DNA of 64,000 nucleotides from Ruegeria sp. SCSIO 43209 (GTDB taxonomy: Bacteria > Pseudomonadota > Alphaproteobacteria > Rhodobacterales > Rhodobacteraceae). The stretch is taken from the NCBI RefSeq assembly GCF_019904295.1, contig NZ_CP065359.1, positions 1,389,001 through 1,453,000 of the forward strand. Direction: 5' to 3'. Both the position numbers and the translations under genes were made by a program. The notes under the pieces are model-generated. The model did no database searches. It saw only the letters and a list, made by a program, of their open reading frames with translations, and had not been told where the DNA came from. This document shows, in pieces, positions 58,114-64,000 of this stretch (its first letter is position 1; each line of letters starts with the position of its first letter).

Positions 58114-59360
58114 CCCCTTCATATCAAGAGTTGATCAGGGTGTTTGGGCGCATCGGGCTGCTGTCCTTCGGCGGCCCCGCCGCTCAGATCTCACTCATGC
58201 ATCAGGAGCTGGTTGAAAGGCGCCCCTGGCTGGACGAACAGACCTATCTGCGCGCGCTTTCCTTATGCATGCTGTTGCCGGGTCCCGAGGCCATGCAGCT
58301 TGCCACTTATGCAGGATGGCGGCTGCGCGGAGTGGCCGGTGGGTTAATCGCAGGCAGTTTGTTTGTACTGCCGGGTGCTCTGGTGATCGCGCTGTTGGTT
58401 TTGCTCTATGCGGCCTATGGCACATTGCCTTTGGTTCAAGCCGGATTCTTGGGCATCAAGGCCACGGTGATCATCATCGTCCTGCAAGCATTACTGAACC
58501 TATCGAGGAAAGCGCTTACAGACGTCGAGCACCGGGTTATCGCGGGCCTAGCCTTTTTGGGGATCTTTGTCTTCAACCTGCCCTTCCCTCTAATCATACT
58601 GTGCGCTGCCGTTTGGGGATTCGTGACTTCGAAAGACGACATGCGCGTTGCCGTTCAAGCCAGCCCAACACTTGCCAATCCTGTTCGCACAGCGGTTTTC
58701 TGGCTTATTCTTTGGCTGGGGCCGTTGTTTGTGCTGTCTTTGAGCGGTCAGGAACTGCTCAGCGATCTGGGCTGGTTCTTTGCCCGCCTTGCGGTTGTAA
58801 CTTTTGGCGGTGCCTATGCGGTGCTGGCCTATATGACCCAGACCGTGGTCGAAACCTACCAATGGATCAGCACGGACCAGATGATCGACGCGCTAGGTCT
58901 GGCCGAAACCACGCCTGGGCCACTGATTCTGGTGACTCAGTTTGTGGCCATGCTTAGCGGTCAGATTGCCGGAGGCGCCTCGCTGGCTTTGGCGGCTGGC
59001 ATTGTCGCTCTATGGGCGACGTTTGTACCGTGTTTTCTGTGGATTTTTCTTGCAGCCCCGCATCTGGACAGAATCGCCGCGCGTCCGCGTCTTGGGGCCG
59101 CGATGCACGGAATCACAGCTGCGGTCGTCGGAGTGATTCTCAACCTCTCCGTGTGGTTCGGGCTAAACGTCTTGTTCACCTCAATTCCGGGGTGGCATAG
59201 GGGACCAGTTTCTATCCCCCTACCCGACCCTTCGTCGCTTGAATTCAGCGCACTTGTGCTGACCGTTCTGGCTGGCCTGTTGATTTTCCGTATGAAATCC
59301 GGTTTAGCAACCACACTTGGTATCATGGTTCTGGCCGGACTAGGCATGCAGATTTTGTAA
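58110..59360 (+). CDS. chrA: Chromate transporter ChrA
   Basis: A 416-residue CHR-family exporter with two homologous halves: IRVFGRIGLLSFGGPAAQISLMHQELVE (first) and LGWFFARLAVVTFGGAYAVLAYMTQTVVE (second), each with the PGP motif (LLPGPEAMQLATYAGWRL and TTPGPLILVTQFVA). Such proteins pump chromate, or in nature sulfate-like anions. The start at 58110 overlaps the chrB stop. Confidence 0.93.
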   Translation: MTPSYQELIRVFGRIGLLSFGGPAAQISLMHQELVERRPWLDEQTYLRALSLCMLLPGPEAMQLATYAGWRLRGVAGGLIAGSLFVLPGALVIALLVLLYAAYGTLPLVQAGFLGIKATVIIIVLQALLNLSRKALTDVEHRVIAGLAFLGIFVFNLPFPLIILCAAVWGFVTSKDDMRVAVQASPTLANPVRTAVFWLILWLGPLFVLSLSGQELLSDLGWFFARLAVVTFGGAYAVLAYMTQTVVETYQWISTDQMIDALGLAETTPGPLILVTQFVAMLSGQIAGGASLALAAGIVALWATFVPCFLWIFLAAPHLDRIAARPRLGAAMHGITAAVVGVILNLSVWFGLNVLFTSIPGWHRGPVSIPLPDPSSLEFSALVLTVLAGLLIFRMKSGLATTLGIMVLAGLGMQIL

Positions 59361-59436
59361 TCAATACAGCCCAGCACAGCCTTTCGTTTCCGTCCGAATG
59401 AACTATGCTGGGATTAACCACTTTCGAGGATCAACC

Positions 59437-59904
59437 ATGTCGCAAGACATCGACTACGGGAATCTGATGCACACGGCCATGCGAGGCCTGATCAAGACCG
59501 TCCTGACCGACGTGTCCGAAACCGGCCTGCCCGGTTCGCATCATTTCTTTATCACTTTTGATACACGGCATGAGGGCGTTGAGTTGGCCGATTGGCTGCG
59601 TGAGCGCTATCCAGGCGAGATGACGATTGTCATGCAGCACTGGTTCGAAAACCTCGAAGTCGGTGACGATGGCTTTTCGATTACGCTGAATTTCGGGGAT
59701 GCGCCGGAACCCCTTTACATCCCCTATCTGGCGATCAAGACCTTCGTAGATCCTTCGGTTGAGTTTGGCTTGCGCTTTGAAAGCCCGGAAGACGAGGACG
59801 AAGAGATCCATGTGACGGAAGAAGCCCCGATTGAGCTTGAGGCCGAAGAGGCAGAACCTCAGCATGATGCGGATGTGGTCTCGCTGGACAGCTTCCGGAA
59901 ATGA
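59437..59904 (+). CDS. sspB: SspB-alpha, ClpXP adaptor
   Basis: A 155-residue adaptor that brings ssrA-tagged proteins to ClpXP. The folded part (residues 1-120: DYGNLMHTAMRGLIKTVLTDV, HHFFITFDTRHEGVELADWLRERY, MTIVMQHWFENLEV) is that of the alpha-type SspB. It is followed by an acidic linker (SPEDEDEEIHVTEE, EAEEAEPQ) and a short C-terminal ClpX-binding tail (DADVVSLDSFRK). The start at 59437 is chosen over an upstream in-frame codon by alignment to the family start. The tmRNA gene lies 2.8 kb upstream. Confidence 0.93.
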   Translation: MSQDIDYGNLMHTAMRGLIKTVLTDVSETGLPGSHHFFITFDTRHEGVELADWLRERYPGEMTIVMQHWFENLEVGDDGFSITLNFGDAPEPLYIPYLAIKTFVDPSVEFGLRFESPEDEDEEIHVTEEAPIELEAEEAEPQHDADVVSLDSFRK

Positions 59905-59907
59905 CCA

Positions 59908-59935
59908 GAAAACCCCGCTTGATGCGGGGTTTATT
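59908..59935. terminator. Bidirectional terminator between sspB and the convergent gene
   Basis: AAACCCCGC and GCGGGGTTT pair around TTGAT, with T-rich sequence on both sides (TTATTCTCTTT on plus, TTTTCTGG on minus). It overlaps the TAA stop of the minus-strand gene by two bases. Confidence 0.85.
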
Positions 59936-60494
59936 CTCTTTGAAGGAATGTCTCGACCGAGCGCGACTTAACCCCATCGCGAAACCGGGAAAATGACAGG
60001 TCGAGCCCGCCATCAGCTAGTGTCCGGTCAAATTGCTGAAGCTCATAGCCACCGTTTTCGGCTATGAACAACGAAAACACCGTCAGAGTATCTCCTTCGA
60101 TCCGCCCCCAAACAAAGGGTTCCCCTTTCATCGGGTCAAGCGGCACCTCATGGCCAAACACATTTCGCTTCATGGCCGCAGAATAAACATCGGGCCGATC
60201 CGAGCTTTGAAAATCAACCGAGTATTTCTCATCCTTGATGCGACCGTCGGCTTTGTAAGTCGTGGTGGTCCAACTCACGTTGAAGCCCCCTCTGATTTCC
60301 TGAATCGAAACGCTCATATCCCGAGGGGTCGCCGTACCATCCGCATCAACAACGTCGGCCGAACCGGTATAGTCGCCCACGAACGGCTCGATTCCCGTCG
60401 CCTGAGCGTTTTGCACAAATACTGCCAGCCAAAAACTCGCGGCAAACAATAACGCAAGCGTATACAAAGGGCTTTTGAGAAGTGACACGCGCAT
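59931..60494 (-). CDS. Hypothetical exported protein
   Basis: A 187-residue protein with an N-terminal signal ([23 protein letters not shown], cleavage near residue 32) and a beta-rich body with a lipocalin-like rhythm: [54 protein letters not shown] and [12 protein letters not shown] recognise no family. Divergent from fumC with a 207-base gap. Confidence 0.72.
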   Translation of the reverse strand: MRVSLLKSPLYTLALLFAASFWLAVFVQNAQATGIEPFVGDYTGSADVVDADGTATPRDMSVSIQEIRGGFNVSWTTTTYKADGRIKDEKYSVDFQSSDRPDVYSAAMKRNVFGHEVPLDPMKGEPFVWGRIEGDTLTVFSLFIAENGGYELQQFDRTLADGGLDLSFSRFRDGVKSRSVETFLQRE

Positions 60495-60701
60495 GGTTGC
60501 CTCCGTCAGGGTTATTGTCCCATCTTAACTTTAGCCCGCCGACGTACAATGGCACTGTTTTCGCTAACAGAAATTATTTGTAGCTGTGCCGCGTCTATAC
60601 CTTTGCGCGGCCCAAGTTTAAGGTGCGCTCAACTGGCCGATTGCGCCACAGCCTTGCTGCGGGTAAACGGCATACGACTGCATACCAGACCGGAGCGACC
60701 G

Positions 60702-62096
60702 ATGTCTCAAACCCGCACTGAATCCGACAGCTTTGGCCCGCTTGAGGTGCCTGCCGATAAGTACTGGGGCGCGCAAACGCAGCGTTCGATCATGAACTTC
60801 CCCATCGGCTGGGAAAAGCAGCCCGTCGCCATCGTGCGCGCGTTGGGTGTGATCAAAAAGGCCTGTGCAATTGAAAACAAAGCCATCGGCAAGCTGGACG
60901 CCAAGATCGCCGACGCGATCATACAAGCGGCCGGTGAAGTGTTCGAAGGCAAGTTTGACGACAACTTTCCTCTGGTCGTATGGCAAACCGGCTCGGGCAC
61001 GCAATCCAATATGAACTCGAACGAGGTCATTGCGAACCGCGCGATTGAGATTATGGGTGGCGAGATTGGCTCGAAAGATCCCGTTCACCCGAATGATCAC
61101 TGCAATATGGGTCAATCCTCGAACGATACTTTCCCCACCGCGATGCACATCGCCACAGCGATGAGTGTGCGCGATGTGTTGATGCCCGGGCTTGAGAAGT
61201 TCGCCTCGGCGCTGGAAGCCAAGGCAAAAGAGTTTGCCGGTATCATCAAGATCGGCCGCACCCATACGCAGGATGCCACGCCGTTGACGTTGGAACAGGA
61301 ATTCGGCGGGTATGCGCACCAAATCCGTCAGGGCATTGCGCGTGTAGAAGCTGCGATGCCCGGTATCTATGAACTGGCTCAAGGCGGTACTGCTGTGGGT
61401 ACCGGTTTGAACACGCATGGCGGCTGGGATGAGGCTGTCGCCAAGAATATGGCCGATATCACCGGCCTGCCCTTTGTGACCGCGCCGAACAAATTCGAAG
61501 CTCTGGCCGCACATGATGCCATGGTCTTTTTGTCAGGCGCTTTGGCCACGATTGCCGGTTCCTGCTACAAGATTGCCAACGATATCCGTCTGTTGGGTTC
61601 GGGGCCCCGCTCAGGATTGGGTGAGCTTATCCTGCCCGAAAACGAGCCCGGTTCCTCCATCATGCCCGGAAAGGTGAACCCGACACAGGCCGAAGCGCTG
61701 ACTCAGGTGGCCGCGCATGTGATGGGCAACGACGCAGCAATGAAGTTTGCAGGCTCGCAGGGCCATTTCCAGTTGAACGTCTACAACCCGATGATGTCCT
61801 ATAACCTGCTGCAGTCGATCCAGCTGCTCGGCGATGCAACCGACAGCTTTACGGAGCGGATGTTGTTGGGCATCAAAGCCAACGAGCCACGCATCGACAA
61901 GCTGATGAAGGAATCCCTGATGCTGGTGACTGCTCTGGCACCGACAATCGGGTATGACAACGCCACGACCGTCGCCAAAACAGCGCACAAGAACGGCACA
62001 ACACTTAAGGAAGAAGCCATTGCGTTGGGCTTTGTGGACGAGGCTACGTTTGATGCGGTTGTACGGCCCGAGCATATGATTGGACCCAAGGACTGA
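60702..62096 (+). CDS. fumC: Class II fumarate hydratase
   Basis: FumC hydrates fumarate to malate, iron-independent and oxygen-tolerant. The 464-residue protein has [20 protein letters not shown] at the start, [13 protein letters not shown], the [20 protein letters not shown] loop, and the family signature [17 protein letters not shown]. The start at 60702 follows CGGAGCGACCG. Its stop overlaps the next start (TGATG), so the two following small genes are in the same transcript. Confidence 0.97.
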   Translation: MSQTRTESDSFGPLEVPADKYWGAQTQRSIMNFPIGWEKQPVAIVRALGVIKKACAIENKAIGKLDAKIADAIIQAAGEVFEGKFDDNFPLVVWQTGSGTQSNMNSNEVIANRAIEIMGGEIGSKDPVHPNDHCNMGQSSNDTFPTAMHIATAMSVRDVLMPGLEKFASALEAKAKEFAGIIKIGRTHTQDATPLTLEQEFGGYAHQIRQGIARVEAAMPGIYELAQGGTAVGTGLNTHGGWDEAVAKNMADITGLPFVTAPNKFEALAAHDAMVFLSGALATIAGSCYKIANDIRLLGSGPRSGLGELILPENEPGSSIMPGKVNPTQAEALTQVAAHVMGNDAAMKFAGSQGHFQLNVYNPMMSYNLLQSIQLLGDATDSFTERMLLGIKANEPRIDKLMKESLMLVTALAPTIGYDNATTVAKTAHKNGTTLKEEAIALGFVDEATFDAVVRPEHMIGPKD

Positions 62097-62272
62097 TGGG
62101 TAAACCGGTTAACCTGAACCGGTTTCGAAAAGAAAAAGCGCGGGCTGAAAAAAAGGCCTGCGCGGATGCAAACGCTGCGAAACACGGACAATCCAAAGCC
62201 GACAGGACCGTTGTAAAGCTGCAGCAAGACCGGCAGCGCCGGGACCTTGACGGTCACAAGGTCGACGAATGA
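62096..62272 (+). CDS. DUF4169 family small basic protein
   Basis: A 58-residue [23 protein letters not shown]..., then NAAKHGQSKADRTVVKL and the end DLDGHKVDE, the DUF4169 pattern (V-N-L-x3-R-K, then A-x-FG-x-S-K-A). Basic and probably helical. It is translationally coupled on both sides: TGATG with fumC and ATGA with the RHH gene. Function unknown, but the fusion of reading frames to a DNA-binding gene is conserved in Rhodobacterales, to my recollection. Confidence 0.85.
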   Translation: MGKPVNLNRFRKEKARAEKKACADANAAKHGQSKADRTVVKLQQDRQRRDLDGHKVDE

Positions 62273-62490
62273 GTGGACGTCCTGTCAAACGCTCCCTGAC
62301 CTTGCAAGGTCATCGAACATCCGTTTCGCTTGAGGATGAGTTCTGGCAAGCCTTCCGTGATATCGCGCGGGAAAAAGATATCCCAATCAATGTCCTGGCG
62401 GCAAATATTGATGCAGAGCGCGACCCGGAAACCGGACTGGCTTCGGCCATTCGTGTCTTCATTCTGAAATGGTATCGTCAAACCGATTGA
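62269..62490 (+). CDS. Ribbon-helix-helix domain protein
   Basis: A 73-residue protein with an RHH fold: strand KRSLTLQGHRTSVSLED, helices EFWQAFRDIAREKDIPINVL and ETGLASAIRVFILKWYRQ. It matches the RHH_4-type family, probably a dimeric DNA-binding protein. It starts inside the stop of the DUF4169 gene. The target is unknown; autoregulation of fumC would fit its position but is speculation. Confidence 0.82.
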   Translation: MSGRPVKRSLTLQGHRTSVSLEDEFWQAFRDIAREKDIPINVLAANIDAERDPETGLASAIRVFILKWYRQTD

Positions 62491-62549
62491 GTACTTGATT
62501 TCAAACAATCGCGTCGCTTATTCTCGCGGAGAACAAAAAGGGTACATTC

Positions 62550-63152
62550 ATGAACGATTTGGCAACGGGCCCAGATGGAAAACCTCGGTGTTCGTGGTGC
62601 AACGCCGCCCCCGAATTCTTTGACTATCATGATAACGAATGGGGATATCCGGTTTCCGATGACAGACGACTGTTTGAGAAACTGTGCCTCGAGAGCTTTC
62701 AGTCAGGCTTGAGTTGGCGCACCATTCTGTCAAAACGCGAGAATTTCAGGGCAGCGTTTAGATACTTTGATTTTAACAAGATAGCAGAATTTTCTGATGC
62801 AGATATCAATCGACTTCTGCACGACAAAGGCATCGTGCGACACCGCGGCAAGATTGAAGCCGTGATCAACAACGCCCGCCGCGTGCAGGACCTAATCGCT
62901 GACGAGGGATCATTGGCCGCTTATGTCTGGAGGTACGAGCCTTCGGCGCCACCCGCCCCGCAAAGCGCTTCCACATCGAAAGAATCCATCGCGATGTCGA
63001 AAGATCTGAAAAAACGTGGTTGGAAATTCGTAGGCCCCACCACGATCTTTGCCTTTATGCAGGCCATGGGGTTGATCAATGATCACGCCAAAGGATGTGT
63101 CATGCGCGAAAAAGCGGCGCAATTACGCCGCGATTTCATCAAGCCCGAATAG
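62550..63152 (+). CDS. tag: DNA-3-methyladenine glycosylase I
   Basis: Tag removes 3-methyladenine from alkylated DNA. The 200-residue protein has the zinc-binding start RCSWCNAAPEFFDYHDNEWG, VSDDRRLFEKLCLESFQSGLSW, the HhH region and the C-terminal FVGPTTIFAFMQAMGLINDHAKGC with the last zinc ligands His and Cys. Length is normal. Convergent with the aldolase gene, 12 bases between stops. Confidence 0.95.
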   Translation: MNDLATGPDGKPRCSWCNAAPEFFDYHDNEWGYPVSDDRRLFEKLCLESFQSGLSWRTILSKRENFRAAFRYFDFNKIAEFSDADINRLLHDKGIVRHRGKIEAVINNARRVQDLIADEGSLAAYVWRYEPSAPPAPQSASTSKESIAMSKDLKKRGWKFVGPTTIFAFMQAMGLINDHAKGCVMREKAAQLRRDFIKPE

Positions 63153-63164
63153 ATTACCCCGCGA

Positions 63165-64000
63165 TCAGATCGAGGCGCGGTAGATATTGTCGATATTACC
63201 GCCGAGCGCTGCATTGAATTCTGCGTCAGATTGCTGTTTGGACAGCCCTTCGGTCAGTGCGCGCGAAAACGACGCGATCATCTTGCTGTTTTGGCCAAGC
63301 AGGTCGCAGGCCTGCTCGGTCGAGTATCCGCCGGACAGCGCCACAACACGCAGGACGCGCGGGTGATCAGCCACCTCATCATACAGGTTGGCCTGGCTGG
63401 GGATCGTCAGCTTCAGCATCACTTCCTGACCCTCGACCAATTGATCCAGGTTCTTCAGAATTTCTGATTTCAGAATGTCCTCAGCCTCGGCCTTGGTTTC
63501 CGAGTGGATGTTTACCTCAGGCTCGACAATTGGGACCATTCCCGCATCAGTGACCACGCGTGCGACCTGGAACTGCTGCGCGACAACGTCGGCAATGCCC
63601 TGCGCGTTGGCTTCGTGGATAACGGAACGTTCCTTGGTGCCAAAAACACCATCTGCTTTGGACAACGTCTCAGCCAGACCCGGGATCGGCTTCATCATCT
63701 GAACACCGTTTGCCTCATCCTCAAGTCCTTTGTCGATTTTCAGAAATGGCACGATACCTTTTTCGGACCACAGGTAATCCGCGACCTTCTTGCCGTCGAT
63801 TTCTTCGCCCAAGGTCCGTTCGAACAGGATCGCACCAATCACTTTATCCTTGGTGAAATCGTCAGCCAGAATGATCCGAGCGCGCATCTTCTGAATCTCG
63901 CCGAACATCTCTTCGTCTGATCCGTAATCCGATGCTTCAACACCATACAAAGCCAGCGCTTTGGGGGTTGAACCGCCGCTTTGGTCCAGTGCTGCGATAA
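63165..64000 (-). CDS. Class I fructose-bisphosphate aldolase (partial, 5' end outside window)
   Basis: The minus-strand frame runs from the stop at 63165 to the right edge (about 278 residues; the N-terminus is missing). Landmarks of class I aldolase are IAALDQSGGSTPKALALYG at the edge, the RIILADDFTKDKVIGAILFERTLG region, PFLKIDKGLEDEANGV, MVPIVEPEVNIHS and ALSGGYSTEQACDLLGQN. It cleaves fructose 1,6-bisphosphate through a Schiff base and does not need metal. Confidence 0.93.
   Translation of the reverse strand, partial: IAALDQSGGSTPKALALYGVEASDYGSDEEMFGEIQKMRARIILADDFTKDKVIGAILFERTLGEEIDGKKVADYLWSEKGIVPFLKIDKGLEDEANGVQMMKPIPGLAETLSKADGVFGTKERSVIHEANAQGIADVVAQQFQVARVVTDAGMVPIVEPEVNIHSETKAEAEDILKSEILKNLDQLVEGQEVMLKLTIPSQANLYDEVADHPRVLRVVALSGGYSTEQACDLLGQNSKMIASFSRALTEGLSKQQSDAEFNAALGGNIDNIYRASI

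Noticed and set aside
60618..61514. A 298-codon frame antisense to fumC
   Set aside because: FumC is certain from its signature motifs; the antisense frame is a shadow.

Overview
The window looks like ordinary chromosomal DNA of a marine alphaproteobacterium, most likely Rhodobacterales (Roseobacter group, Ruegeria-like). The evidence is the dmdA-acuI pair for DMSP demethylation, the CtrA phosphorelay genes chpT, ctrA and sciP, an olsBA ornithine-lipid pair, a split and permuted two-piece tmRNA with an alphaproteobacterial tag and an alpha-type SspB, DUF1127/DUF4169/DUF3553 proteins and an alphaproteobacterial LexA box. I see no insertion sequence, prophage, integrase or CRISPR array.

Layout. 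1-9 kb: rpsB (cut by the window edge), olsBA, a DUF3553 gene and chpT, then on the minus strand rplU-rpmA and lysE-GNAT-obgE-proB-proA. 9-20 kb: two tandem DUF2059 secreted proteins, tRNA-Ser(CGA), an Ala-rich single-anchor protein, and an uptake cluster (MDR oxidoreductase, livHMGF-like ABC transporter, acyl-CoA ligase, periplasmic binding protein). 20-29 kb: rplM-rpsI, a MocR-type regulator divergent from a DUF1127 gene, a thioesterase, an enoyl-CoA hydratase, a structured intergenic element, trmFO, a methyltransferase, gluQ, hisI, a NifU/IscU-like protein and marC. 29-37 kb: ligA-recG followed by an unlisted 40-codon ORF behind a LexA-type box, then sciP-ctrA and mnmA. 37-48.5 kb: the long envelope/isoprenoid block frr-uppS-cdsA-dxr-rseP-(42-codon ORF)-bamA-ompH-fabZ-lpxA-lpxI-lpxB plus a small transporter gene; lpxD is not in its usual place. 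48.6-56.3 kb: a sulfur cluster with the tight minus-strand run DUF2182-DUF1326-dinB-dmdA-acuI, divergent from gntR, an SBP56/methanethiol-oxidase homologue and two membrane proteins. 56.3-64 kb: the two-piece tmRNA, chrBA, sspB, fumC-DUF4169-RHH, tag and a class I fructose-bisphosphate aldolase cut by the window edge.

How parts fit together. DmdA and AcuI act on DMSP and on acrylyl-CoA from DMSP breakdown. A methanethiol-oxidase-like protein across a shared control region would act on the methanethiol that demethylation releases. The Cys-rich DUF1326/DUF2182 pair in the same operon could handle its metal cofactor (inference). This cluster is the best candidate for an incompletely described system. 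The second is the SOS-box-preceded small membrane protein after recG. tmRNA and its ClpXP adaptor SspB lie 3 kb apart. ChpT, CtrA and SciP are in one window, with three CtrA-like boxes.
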